A stretch of DNA of 64,000 nucleotides from contig CM042689.1 in the NCBI GenBank assembly GCA_023614405.1, positions 331,862,305 to 331,926,304 on the forward strand, read 5' to 3'. The notes below the pieces were generated by a model that was not told where the DNA came from, made no database searches, and saw nothing but the letters and a program-made list of their open reading frames with translations. The translations under genes were made by a program, and so were the position numbers. Shown piece by piece: positions 35,319-47,427 of this stretch; the stretch's first letter is position 1; the number at the start of each line of letters is the position of its first letter. Origin of the DNA: Avena insularis. Lineage: Eukaryota; Streptophyta; Magnoliopsida; Poales; Poaceae.

Positions 35319-37123
35319 TGTAGGGGTTCGTAGCATGAAAAACAAAAAAATTCTATCACATGAACACACAAAACTAAGATCCAATCTATGGCAAAGCCAA
35401 GATCTAATCTATGAGATCGGTGCAACGAGATTGTAGAGAACTAACCCTCATAGATCCAAAGCGTTTAACGAGATCAGATTCTTGTGGTTGATGTAGTCGA
35501 TCACTTGTCGATCTCAAGATCGTGTAGACAATCCTTCCGGCGCCATGTTCTGGCAGTGCTTCCGCAGTCGGTCACACGTACGATAGTCGATGAAGACCTT
35601 CCTCTCCCTTGTTCTAGCAGGGCAGCGGAGGTTGTAGATCTCCTCAAAATCCCAACAGCATGATGGTGTGGTTGTGGTGGTGGTGGTGGAGAAGAGATTA
35701 CTCCAGGGCTTCGCCTAAACCGGAGCAGCGTATGGAGGAGAGAGGGGAGGTGCCTGGTGGCTAGGGTTTTCGGGTGAGGTGCTAGGGGCGCCCTACCCCT
35801 CCTTATATGGGTGGAGGGGCGGCGGCCAGGGTTCCCAGCCCTAGACGAGTCCACCCCCAACTCCTCCAGGACGGCGGCAAGAAGAGGGAACGGGAAACCT
35901 TTTCCCTCAAGGTTTCTTTCCTTCCTCCACTAGGACTTTGACTTTTCAAACTAGGATTTGACTATTCAAACTAGAGTTTGTTTCTCTCCTCATAGTCCTT
36001 GGACGACTTGACCTAGGGCATGGTGCAGTTAGCCCCTTAGGGCATGGTGCATCCCAAGTGCCCCCCTCTGGGGTGGTGGACCTTCCAGAACCTTCTAGAA
36101 GCTTCCGGACAAAACACCAAAAACATTTCCGAACCCTAGAAATTGACTTTCTTTATATGAATCTTATTCTCCGGATCATTCTGGATCTCATCGTGATGTC
36201 CTGGATCCAATCTGAGACTCCGAACAGACATTTGGTCTCCAACTCATATTCCATATCTACTAAACAACATCGAATCCTTAAGTGTGTCTCCCTATAGTTC
36301 GTGAACTATGCAGACATGATCGAGACACCTCTCCGATTAATAACCATTAGTGGGATCTAAAAATCTATTATGGATCCCACATATTTCAACGATGACTTTG
36401 TGATCGAATGAACCATTTACATATGATACTAATTCCCTCTATCTCGTGATACTTTACTTATCCGAGGTTTGATCGTCGGTATCTCTATACCTAGTTCAAC
36501 CTCGTTACCGATAAGTACTCTTTACTCGTTCCATGATATGACATCCCTTGTGACCTAGTCACATGCTTGCAAGCCAATTGGATGACATTCCACCGAGAGG
36601 GACTAGAGTATATCTATCCATCATATGGATGGACAAATCTCACTCTTGATCCATGTGCTTCAACACATACTTTCAGAATACTCAATGCCACCTTTATAAC
36701 CACCTAGTTATGAAGTGGTGTTTGATGTCATCGAAGTATTCATTCGATGATGGTGATTAACATGATCTCATGGTCAAAGGATTAGGTTACTATGTATTTA
36801 AAAGCTTATAGCAAACAAACTTTAAATGGCTTGATCTTATGCTATGCTAAATATAGGAGTGTGTCCATCACATCATTCTCCTAATGATATGATCTTGTTA
36901 TTAATGACATCCAATGTCCATGATCATGAAAACATGATCATCTATTAATCAACAAGCTAGTCTAACAAGAGGCTATACTAGGGACTCTTTTATGTTTACA
37001 AAACACATAAGTATTAATATTTCTGATTAATATAATTATAGCATGGGATGCAAACATTCATCATAAACACAAAGATATAATAATAAAAACTTTTATTATT
37101 GCCTCTTGGGCATATCTCCAACA
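35319..37123 (-). mobile_element. Solo LTR, BARE1/Angela/WIS type, with perfect 5-bp duplication
   Basis: On the minus strand it starts tgttggagatatgccc (from 37123 downward) and ends cgaacccctaca (at 35319), the hallmark ends of the large copia LTRs of wheat and barley. The direct repeat agtac flanks it exactly (35314-35318 and 37124-37128). There is no internal domain and no second LTR, so LTR-LTR recombination has removed the rest. Length 1805 bp, normal for the family. Confidence 0.92.
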
Positions 37124-37128
37124 AGTAC

Positions 37129-37284
37129 ATGCCAGGAAACAAGAATAACCTAGTGTTTCATCACGGGCAATATAAAGTATCGACGAATCAATCTGATATG
37201 TATCAGACTCAATACTATGGTTCACACGATAAAGAACTTCGTGTTATTTGCGGGGGTTGCTACTTGTATCAAGACACTGATAGT
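37129..37284. other. Short spacer between the solo LTR and the gypsy 3' LTR
   Basis: 156 bp that should continue the sequence seen left of 35314, before the solo LTR insertion. No feature recognised. Confidence 0.35.
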
Positions 37285-38781
37285 TGATGTCTACGCACTT
37301 CTATTCTTGTAGACAGTTGTTGGGTCTCCAAGTGCAGAGGTTTGTAGAACAGCAGCAAGTTTCCCTTAAGTGGATTACCCAAGGTTTATTGAACTCAGGG
37401 AGGAAGTGGTCAAAGGTATCTCTCTCAAGCAATCCTGCAATCAAGATACAAGAAGTCTCTTGTTTCCCCAACACACCCAATACACTTGTCAGGTGTATAG
37501 GTGCACTAGTTCGGCGAAGAGATAGTGAAATACAAGTGGTAACGATGCCAGAAAATAGCTTCTAACTTGTTATTGACGTGGGGTAACGTGTGTGAGTGAG
37601 GTAAAGACTAAAACAAGCAAACATGCAACAGATCTAGATGCAAAATGTGTTTCAATGCTTAGAAACAAGGCCTAGGGATCATACTTTCACTAGTGAACAC
37701 TCTCTCATATAAATATCTTCTCTTAATGATACTACTCTTAACTACTCTCCGGTTGGACACTCTAATCCATGGTAGGGCTACAAAAGCACACCTCAAAGTC
37801 CACCTTTCCCATCTAGATAACCCCACAATGTCACCTTGAGCGCTAGATCGTTCCAACAAACACCACAATTCCATAGAGAAAACTAACTCAAAATATACTC
37901 ATGATAAATATATATGTAATATAGCTTAAGTGCCACACACGGATTGCACGCTGTCACTGTCACACACGTGGGGAAAAGCATAGATCTATTAAAGCACGAT
38001 GAGTATTTATGTAGACTCAAGCCTAAGTGCCACCATGGTGTGCACGCTGTCACTTTCACACACATGGGGAGAGCAGAGATCTATTGAAGCACTTGAGTAG
38101 CAAGGTAGATCTACTTGATTACAAAGCTCATGACCACAACAAGATCATGCATAGAGAGAGAGATGAACACATAGCTACCGGTAGAGCCCTTAGCCTCGAG
38201 GAAGAACTACTCCCTCATCATGTGAATCAGCAACGGTGATGAAAATGCTGGTGGATATTGATGGAGATGGCTTCGGGGGCACTTCCCCGTCCCGGCAGGG
38301 TGTCGGAATAGAGACTTTCTGTCCCCCGAATCTCCCCTTTGGTGGCGGCGCTGCGGAACTTTTCGTGGATGTATGATGGATTATCTAGGGTTTTCTCCCT
38401 GGGGGATTCTTATAGGCGCAGGAGGCAAGGTCGGTGGAGGTCCAGGGGGCCCACACCCCTGTAGGCGCCACCAGGGCTGGCTCATGCCTGGGGAGTGCGG
38501 CCACCCTGGTGCCCTACTCCGTCTCTGCTTCGTGGTTCCGTGTTGCTCTAGGAAAAATAGGAAGATTGGCTTTTGTCCCGTCCAATTCCGAGAATATTCA
38601 TTTTCTGCCTTTTCTGGAACCAAAAACAGAAGAAAACAGACAACTGGCACTATGACATCTTGTCAATAGGTTAGTTCCAGAAAGTGAATAAAAATACCTC
38701 AAAGTGTAGACAAAACATAACAAAGTAGATACTAAACAAGCATGGAGCATCAAAAATTATAGATACGTTTACGACGTATCA
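37285..38781 (-). repeat. 3' LTR of the minus-strand gypsy element
   Basis: 1497 bp; on the minus strand it runs from tgatacgtcgtaaacg to gtgcgtagacatca, with TGAT...ATCA ends. A TATA-like gcgcctataagaatcc lies at about 38404-38419 on the minus strand. It resembles the plus-strand LTR at 42412 in its first 250 bp. Confidence 0.8.
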
Positions 38782-41675
38782 AGCATCCCCAAGCTTAACT
38801 CCTGCTTGTCCTCGAGTAGGTAAGTGATAAAAAGATTAATTTTTGAGGTGACATGCACCATCAAAATCAAGATCAAACTATTTGCAAGCATTGAAAGCTG
38901 GGATCAAAGAACTCTAAACATGTGCATGAAAGATGGAGTTCTAACAATAAGACAAAGTAACTATGCATGCAACATGAAAGGCTACAAACAAAGATCATGA
39001 ATAACATGCATTGAAAAACATTTGTTTGTTTCACATACAGAAACATGGCATAGTGGCATTCATCTTGTCCCTCATAGAGTAGCAAATAGATGCATAGGAC
39101 ACCTTCAAAGTTCATAAGAGTGATTAGATACAAATAGTTCAAGAACAAGCAATATCAACAATATGAATCAATCAATAAGTTTTGGGACAATGCACGTGGA
39201 ACTAAGAATGGCAACTATGCTCTCTTAATGGTGCCTAAAGGTAGAAGGTGGAGACTCAACATAATAGTGGAAGAAAGGCCCTTCATAAAGGGAAGCAGGG
39301 ATTTCAAGTTTCAAAAATAGCTTCCAAAAATTATGGTACTTGTTAGCTTTCAGCCCTTATTGCCCCTATCATAAGCATCTTCAAGTGATTAAGGTTAAAG
39401 TGAATAAACTATGGAGTATATGCTTGACAAAGTATAAGTTGGCAATCTCATGTCCCTTGAATACGAGGGCCACACCTCATGCTACTCAACTTCAGTCACT
39501 TGTAAGTTCTTGTCATAGTAAGTACATGTGTATCATAGAGAACCGCCAAAGGGGTACCCCTTGCACATGGTACAGGAGCTATCCCATAACCAAAATGACA
39601 ACGCAAGCAGACAATGAGCATCTCAACGATCTTTTTATTTACTATGTGCATAGCTTTTTATTGAGGATGCTTCATAGAATGCTCATTATGGTGATGCTGC
39701 AAGTTTCCACCATGATTAGGCATGGCTTAGGCTAGTGGCCCATGCGTTTCTCTAACACAAAATATATAACTCCATGGACTTACAAGCTCCCTCTTTATTT
39801 CAAACCGATGACATCCATAGAAAAAAGAGCATGATATCAACTGTGTACGAAGTACAAGTGCAATGTTGAAAACGTTCACCATGACAACATGGTTCTGCTA
39901 ATTACAACGTATAAGTGCAAGCATATACAACATAGACGACACAATGGTTCAAGTTTATTAGGGGAAAAGAATATAAAGTGTGCCATCAAGTTCGTGAGGG
40001 CTTTAATCACTAAGTTTTCACATAACAAAATACTTTTTAATTGGAAAATAGATGAAAACAAGAATATACTTGGAATGGTGTAACACACCATGCATAGGAG
40101 TTTATAGTGGACACTTTGGAATAACTTGGTTTCTTGGGAGTTGGAAGCATGAGTAGAGCTTACTCATACAAGTGGAGGCTAGCAAAAGACTGGGAGCAAC
40201 CAACTAAGAGAGCAATAATGGCCATAATCATGCAGAGCAACAAAACATTACTAATAAAAGCATAGAGTGGTACTATAAGTCAAGGACTAAATGATCATAG
40301 AGGCTATGGTGACTTGTTCATAGTCATAACATGGTGTGAGCATGCGTCAAGTCAACCCAAACAAAGCATCAAAGGAGAATACCACAATACTATGCTTTTG
40401 TATGCTAAAACAACACATGATTCTTTCAAGGCACATTAAGCAATCCCAATTGTTTAGAAAAAGTCATGCTACAACAATAATCACTAAGCATAAGGTCAAA
40501 ACAACATGTAGCATGACATGATAGAGTCTAAGTCACAGTCAAAGCAAGCTCCTCTTGTACCACTATAAGCATGAAACTTTCTACTCTTTTCCAACACCAA
40601 TCGACTTATTTGAAACAACTCACAAAGATAATAATCAATAAAGATCAGTGAGATTGTCTCACAAATCCACAAAGAAGAACTAAAAAGTTCTAAGATTAAA
40701 GCACAAGAAAACTAAGGCTAAACACAGTGCTAGCAAAAGAGAACACTCACAAGACAATCAGAATGAAAACTAGAGTGTTCTAGGCAATAAAAACAGAGTG
40801 TGTCTCTCTCCAAAAGAAGTGTGTTGTAATCAACCAACTTTATTCAAGCAAACTAAGCAAACAAAAACCAAAAACTAAAACTAAGACGCTCCAATAACAA
40901 CACAACTATGCATGAAACAATAAAAACGAAGTGTCTAGAAAGACCTAAGATTTTTATTGATGAAGAAGGAGATGCCTTGGGCATCCCCAAGCTTTGACGC
41001 TTGTACCTCTTGAATATTTATTGGGGTGACACGGGGTGTCACACCCAAGATTGAGCTTTTGTCCATTCTTCATCTCATTACATCATTCTTTCTCTACACC
41101 TGCAAATTTTCGTTCATACAAAACTTCACATAATCTTCATTAGCAACATTAGTGTATTCAAAAGATAATACACCCTTAGGTTTAGCTTTGGAACATAAAT
41201 ACTTTCAATAAAAACACAATCTACTGTAGCAAATCCTTCAAAAAGCTTAATTCCCCAAAAAGAACCCAAAAAGGAATCAATAAGAAGCAAATGCAAATAA
41301 TGGCAGAAATTTGTCAAAACAGACCAGCAGGTAGAAACCGATTTTTTCGAAGAGCTTCTGTTGCTCAAATAAAAAAGTGTTGAACTAACGAAAGTTATCT
41401 AACATACTGGGGGATTTATTCATAAATTTTCAGCTCAATATGACTTACGGAGACTCCTTATGAATTTTTATGGTGGAGGACAGAAATCTGTTTCGGGACA
41501 GCAACTCCCCAAATCTTACTTCCCTCTCATTAGAGGTCATTCTTGGCACAAAAAGCAAACAAAAATGATAAGGAGAGGTCATTACTGAAGTAATAACTTC
41601 CAAGACTCAAGAAAACTTTTGGGTTATCTCCCAACAAGTACTTTTCTTTAACGCCTTTAAGTTAGGCATGATAGT

Positions 41676-42400
41676 TTGAGAAGATGCTCACATAAGAAAT
41701 ATGAATTTGAAGTAAAAGAGAGCATCAAGAAGCAAATTCAAAACACATTTAAGTCTAACCCTCTTACTATGCATAGTAATCTTGTAAATAAACAAGTCAT
41801 GAAAGCACAAAGCAACAATAAACAAGTGCAACTTCAAGACTTTCAACATAAAGAGGGAAACTTTAATATTATTGAGATGCATAAAACCATGTTTCCCTCT
41901 CTCATAATAACTTTTAGTAGCATCATGAATAAAATTAACAATATAACTATCACATAAAACATTCTTATCATGAGCTACATGCATAAAAATGACAATTACT
42001 CTCCACATAAGCATAGTCATTCTTATTAATTGTAGTGGGAGCAAATTCAACAAAATAGCTATCATCATTATTTTCATCACCATAATCATCAAATATAGGA
42101 GGCATATTGTAATCACAATTGATTTCCTCCTTAATAGTAGGTGGACTGAAAATATCATATTCATCATAAATTGGAGGTTTTATATCATCATAAGGAATAG
42201 AATAACTATCTTGCAAAGCTGGGGGACTAAAAAGATCATTTTCATAAAAACTCCCCAAGCTTAGACTTTTCCATAGCATTAGCAATAATGGTATCCAAAG
42301 AATTCATAACAATAACACTGCTATTAGCATGCAAATAAAGCTCCATAGGTTTTTTAATTTTCTCTTCAAACACTTCATGTCCTAGCTCAAGATAAACACT
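41676..42400 (-). pseudogene. Accessory (env-position) ORF remnant, minus-strand copy
   Basis: Fragments in two frames: ELYLHANSSVIVMNSLDTI and KSKLGEFL upstream, PPIYDEYDIFSPP and SYFVEFAPTTINKND in the middle, then LCDSYIVNFIHDATKSYYER and a hydrophobic C-terminal part (KCVLNLLLDALFYFKFIFLM). The last part is homologous to the plus-strand ORF at 44547-45305. It lies upstream of the 3' LTR, the position of env-like genes in Athila elements. Frameshifted. Confidence 0.65.
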
Positions 42401-42411
42401 ATAAAGCTCTC

Positions 42412-43958
42412 TGATACGTCGGAAACGTATCTATAATTTTTGATGCTCCATGCTTTTTTAGTATCTACTTTGCTTTGATTTGTCTACACTTTGAGGTGTT
42501 TTTATATCTTTTCTGAAACTAACCTATTAACAAGTTGCCATAGTGCCAGTTGCTTGTTTTGTTCTGTTTTTGGTTCCAGAAAGGCAGAAAATCAATATTC
42601 TCGGAATTGGACGGGACAAAAGCCATAGTCAATATTTTACCGTGGGGGACACGAAGTCCAGAGGAGAGAAAGAGAGGCGAGCCAGGGCCACCACACCCCC
42701 CTAGGCGTGGGTGGGCCCACCCCGCGCCTAGGCAAGGTGTGGGCCCTCTGGCCGCCTCCCAACCTCGCATCTTCGCCTATAAGAAGCCCCCGATGCAGAA
42801 AGCCTAGGAACCCGACCAAAACTCCACGAAAACTTCTGTAGCCGCCGCCATCGTCGTCCCTAGATTGGGGGGATCTGAAGTTCTTCCCGGCACCCTGCCG
42901 GAGGGGAAATCATCCTGGAGGCCTTCTTCTCCGATATGAAGCGTGAGTAGTTCCACCTTGGACTACGGGTCCATGTAATAGCTAGATGGTTGTATCTCCT
43001 CCTTTGTGCTTTCATGTATAGATCTTGTGAGCTCCGTTCATGATGAAGATCTAATCTATTTGTAATCATGCATGTTGTGTTTGCGGGGATCCGATGGATA
43101 TTGAGATTACTATGTCAGATTGATTAATGGTTTTGTCTATTTGATACTATCATCTATGTGTTGTTTGTGACCTTGCATGATCTCCGTTATTAGTAGCTAT
43201 CTTGGCCAAGTAGTTTCTAGTGACTCCAAGAGGGGGTATTTATGCTCGATAGTGGGTTCATGCCTCTAGTTTCCAAGGGAAGTGACAGAAATTTCTTCGG
43301 TTGTAGATGTGTTGTTGCCACTAGGGAGAAAACAACGGTCTCTTGTTCATGGAACAAGTGGATTGTTTACCTTACACACTTTGCTTAAAGCAGTTGTATG
43401 TTGCTTACAACTTAATACTAGAGGGGATTCGGATGGTAACCTGAAGGTGGACTTCTAGTCATAGATGCAGTTGGATGGCGGTCTATGTATATTGTTGTAT
43501 TTCCCAATCGAATCTCATAGGATCTTTTTGTCTGGTATTGCATTGTTATGCCTTGCTCAGTTCCTGTCAATTGCCATGATGTAATTTGTTTACCCTTCAT
43601 GCCATGTTGTTTATCTAAGGAGAGCCCCTCTAGTGAACTATGGACCCCGGTCCAATCTTTACCATTGATACATTCTCCACTGTTACATGTTTACTTGCTG
43701 CAAACCATTACCTTCTACACCATACAGTTAATCCTTTGTTATAGCAACCGGTGAGATTGACAACCTCACTGTTAGTTGGGGCAAAGTCTTGAGTTTGTGT
43801 TGTGCAGATTTCCACGTTGCTTGCAACACCTGTGTGACGTCTCCTTCCTCCTACTGGTTCGATAACCTCGGTTTCTTACTGAGGGAAGACTTGCTACTGT
43901 GCTGCTTCACACCTTGCTCTTGGGGTTCCCAACAGGTGCCACATCAACTGAGTCATCA
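42412..43958 (+). repeat. LTR A, 5' LTR of a plus-strand gypsy element
   Basis: 1547 bp from tgatacgtcggaaacgta to ctgagtcatca, with TGAT...ATCA ends. A TATA box (gcctataagaag) lies at about 42775-42786. It is followed ten bases later by a primer site. Its start is close in sequence to the LTR at 37285-38781, read in reverse. Confidence 0.75.
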
Positions 43959-43968
43959 ACAAGTTTTC

Positions 43969-43986
43969 TGGCGCCATTGTCGGGGA
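43969..43986 (+). promoter_or_regulatory. Primer binding site after LTR A
   Basis: tggcgccattgtcgggga, a two-base variant of TGGCGCCGTTGCCGGGGA, the tRNA-type primer site used by many grass Athila-lineage gypsy elements. Confidence 0.75.
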
Positions 43987-44197
43987 GGCTAAGGACGTCT
44001 TCACAAGGGGAGTCCTCCTCAACCTGTTCTCTTTTCTTTGTTTTCAGTTTGCTTAGTTTATTTTGCTTGGTTTTGTTTGCCTCTTTTCAAAAAATCCAAA
44101 AAAATTAGTTTAGTTTGGTTTGCTTTTTCTTATAAAAAACACACAAAAATTAGTTCCTGCTCTAGTTGCTGGTCTGTTATTGCCTTGCTTGGTCATG

Positions 44198-45305
44198 CTT
44201 TCTATCAATGGATGGTTTCTTTGAAACTAGTTCTTATTGGCAAGGTGGGTTCACGGAAGAACAAAAGTATTATTATAAGGAACACCATTTGTCACAAAAA
44301 GGGAAACACTTATGGGAACAAATTGATAAGTTGAATACTATTGCTAGAGACGTGTGCTCTACTTATAATGTTACTTATTGCTTTGATAAATCTTGTTGCT
44401 ATAGGAGGTATAAACACCTTACTTTTTAGTGTGAATATAATGATAATGTTACCATTTCTTCTTATGTTAAGGGAAATTATGACTTTTATGATGTGTAACA
44501 AATTGAAGAATTTATTGCTTTCAAGGGTGCATTTGAACCTGCTAGTTTGCTTGAAAATATTGATGATGCACCTTATGAATATGAGGTTTATGAGATACTT
44601 AAATTTTGCTTTGATAATTACAAGGAAGAAAATGGCTATATTCTTGAATATTTTAATAGGTGCTTTCCACAAATGGAAGAGTCTGATGCCTTACAGGAGC
44701 CTATGGAAGAAGAAATTGTTGAAACTAGAAGCTCATTAGATGAAAAAGAGGAGGAGAGTGATGAACAAAAGGAGGAAGAATGGGTTATCTACCCATGCCT
44801 ACCTTATAATGAGAGTAACTCTTTATCCCTTACATTATTTGATTGTCTCCCATGCTTACCAAACGAGGATGAATGTTATGTTCCTGTGAATCCTTTTGAA
44901 ATATCTACTTTGGGTAAAACCTGTGAAGGTTTTAAACCCACTATTTTTGAGATTGATAGAAATTATGTGTTTGTAGATCATGAAAAGCATGCTTTATGTG
45001 ATAGCTATATTGTTGAGTTTATTCATGAGGCTACTAAAAATTATTATGAGAGAGGAAAATATGGTTGCAGAAGTTTTCATGGTACTGAAACACCCCTCTA
45101 TGTGCTGAAAATTTTGAAGTTACTCTTGTTTCATCTTCCTATGCCTGTCACTTTGTTCTTTGTGAATTTATTTTCATACAAGATTCCTATGCATAGGAAG
45201 TGGGTTAGACTTAAATGTATTTTGAATTTTCTTCTTGATGCTCTCTTTTACTTCAGTTTATATTTCTTATGTGAGCATCTTCTCAAGCTATTGTGCCTAA
45301 CTTAA
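44198..45305 (+). CDS. Accessory ORF of the plus-strand gypsy element
   Basis: The only coding capacity between LTR A and LTR B. An upstream piece (about 44209-44430: DGFFETSSYWQGGFTEEQKY, LWEQIDKLNT) is separated by lesions from an uninterrupted 252-codon frame at 44547-45305. The frame opens with an acidic region (about residues 1-85, with a run rich in Glu and Asp near 55-75), continues with YVFVDHEKHALCDSYIVEF and ATKNYYERGKYGC, and ends in two or three hydrophobic segments around KWVRLKCILNFLLDALFYF. The position before the 3' LTR and the membrane-like C-terminus fit an env-like or accessory gene of Athila elements; the function is unknown. Gag and pol are absent from this element. Confidence 0.6.
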
Positions 45306-45953
45306 AGGCGTTAAACAAAAGTACTTGTTAGCAGATAACCCAAGAGTTTTCTTGAGTCTTGGAAGTCATTACTTCAATAGTGACATATCCTTATCCTTTT
45401 GGTTTGCTTTTTGTGCCAAGAATCACCTCTGATGAGAGGGAAGTAAGATTTGAGGAGTTGCTGTCCCGAAACAGATTTATGTCCTCCACCATAAAAATTC
45501 TTGAGGAGTCTCTGGAAGTCATATTGAGCTGAAAATTTACGTATAAATCCCCCAGTATGTTACCTAACTTTCGTTAGTTTAAAACTTTTTGATTTGAGCA
45601 ACAGAAGATTTTTGGAAAAATTGATTTCTACCTGCTGGTATGTTTTGACATATTTCTGCCATTATTTGCATTTGCTTCTTATTGATTCCTTTTTGAGTTC
45701 TCTTTTGTGGAATTAAGCTTTTTGAAGGAGTTGCTACAGTAGCTTGTGTTTTTAGTAAAAAGTTTTGCTGTTCCAAAGCTAAAGCCCAAAGATCTATTAT
45801 CTTTTGAATACACTAATGTTGCTAATGAAGATTGTGTAAAGTTTTGTATGAAGGAAAAAATTCAGGTATAGAGAGAGAATGATGTAATGAGATGAAGAAT
45901 GGACAAAAGCTCAAGCTTGGGGATGCCACCCCGATGTCACCCCAAGAAATATC

Positions 45954-47338
45954 TGATACTTCCAAAACATATCTATTTTGGCAAACACTTTTGCTATTGT
46001 TTCTCCTCTAAACTTGTGTGACTTGGATATAACTAACACTGACTCACGTTGTTTTCAACAGAATTACCTAGGTGTCTAGTTTTTGTGTAGAAAATCAACT
46101 ATCAGGAAAAATCCTGGAAAATATGCCAAAAATCCTATTTCACCAGAAGATCCACGGAGACAGAAGACGAGACGGGGTGGAGGCCTGGGGGCCCACACCC
46201 CTGCCAGGCGTGGGTGGGCCTAGCCTGCTCCTAGGGGGATGCGGCCACCCTAGGTACCCCCTCGGGCTCCCTCTGCGCCTATAAGTTACCCCTTGACCTA
46301 AAAACCAAGGGTAGTTCAACGTTTTTCAGAAAGAGTTCCGCTGCGCCGCCACCACCAGAAGCCGCGATTCGGATCCAGAAACTCCGTTCTGGCACCCTGG
46401 CGGGACGGGGAATTTGGGGAGGATCATTGTCATCGTCATCACCAATTACTCTCCATCAACCATCAATGTTTCCCTCATCCATGAGTGAGTAATCCCTCGC
46501 TGTAGGCTATGGGGATGGTAGGGATTGGATGAGTTCTATCTTGTAATCGAATAAGATTGTTAGGGCATAGTGCCTACTATCTCTATTAGTGCTATTTGAC
46601 TTTGTTGCAACTTGTTGTGCTTAATGCTTGTCACTAGGGCCCGAGTGCCATGATCTCAGATCTGAACTTATTATTGAATCATTATGATAGTATTTTTTGT
46701 GATCTTATCTGCAAGTTGTGTACACATATCATTGTTCGGATCCAAAGGCCCCGAAGTGACAGAAATTGGGACAACCGGAGGGGGTGGCTGTGGTGTGAGG
46801 ATCACATGTGTTCACGGAGTGTTAATGCTTTGCTCCGGTGCTCTATTAAAAGGAGCACCTTAATTGCTAGTAGTTCCCTAGAGGCCCTGCTGCCACGGGC
46901 TGGTTGGAGAGAAGATGTTGTGCAAGTTCTCATTGCGAGCACGCATGACTATATATGGAGCACATGCCTAGGATTGTTTAGTACTTGGATGCTTATTCTC
47001 GTTTATCTACAATGCCCTAGATCTTGAAGTTACATGTTTAGACTCGTCCATGCAATGCCCGTCCATCCATCCCTATGCCTACCGCACTCATATCCTACTG
47101 TTTGCTGATACTGTTACTATTGCTCCTATTTTACTGCTGTTGTTGCTTTGCTGTTGCTACTACAAACTGTTGCTACTGATAAACTCCTGTGAGCAAGAAC
47201 TATTTCCAGGTGCAGCTGAATTGACAACTCAGTTGTTAAGGCTTGCAAGTATTCTTTGGCTCCCCTTGTGTCGAATCAATAAATTGGGTAATACTACCCT
47301 CGAAGACTGTTGCGATCCTTTATACTTGTGGGTCATCA
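45954..47338 (+). repeat. LTR B, a different gypsy LTR family
   Basis: 1385 bp from tgatacttccaaaacata to tgtgggtcatca. A TATA box (gcgcctataag) lies at about 46274-46284. It has a purine-type tract upstream and a primer site downstream, so it looks like a 3' LTR on one side and a 5' LTR on the other. Apart from the ends it does not align well with LTR A. Confidence 0.7.
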
Positions 47339-47349
47339 AGACTATTTTC

Positions 47350-47367
47350 TGGCGCCGTTTCCGGGGA
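47350..47367 (+). promoter_or_regulatory. Primer binding site after LTR B
   Basis: tggcgccgtttccgggga, the same tRNA-type primer site as after LTR A, eleven bases downstream of the LTR. Confidence 0.75.
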
Positions 47368-47427
47368 GAATAGCTTTATTTGTAAGTTCACTTTGATCTA
47401 TTATTGTTCACTGCTATTCCTTTCATC

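Larger units (their letters stand above)
37285..42411 (-). mobile_element. 5'-truncated Athila-lineage (Sabrina/WHAM-like) gypsy element, minus strand
   Basis: A 3' LTR (38781-37285) is preceded, on the minus strand, by aagcttggggatgct, the polypurine-type tract of this family. The interior (42411-38782) carries the remnant of an accessory ORF followed by long non-coding DNA. There is no gag, pol or 5' LTR; it stops abruptly at 42411, where an LTR of opposite orientation begins. The family name is inferred from LTR style. Confidence 0.75.
43959..45953 (+). mobile_element. Interior of a short non-autonomous gypsy element
   Basis: About 2 kb between LTR A and LTR B holding a primer site, the accessory ORF, a non-coding stretch and a terminal tract ctcaagcttggggatgcc (about 45911-45928). 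No capsid, protease, reverse transcriptase or integrase motifs are seen. The stretch 45310-45920 is an inverted copy of 41640-41040 on the neighbouring minus-strand element. Confidence 0.65.

Noticed and set aside
38373..38669. Frames in the minus-strand gypsy LTR on both strands
   Set aside because: They fall in the GC-rich promoter and leader part of an LTR and have no known domain.
42412..47338. LTR A and LTR B as the two LTRs of one element
   Set aside because: They share only terminal bases and layout; the bodies do not align as a pair would.
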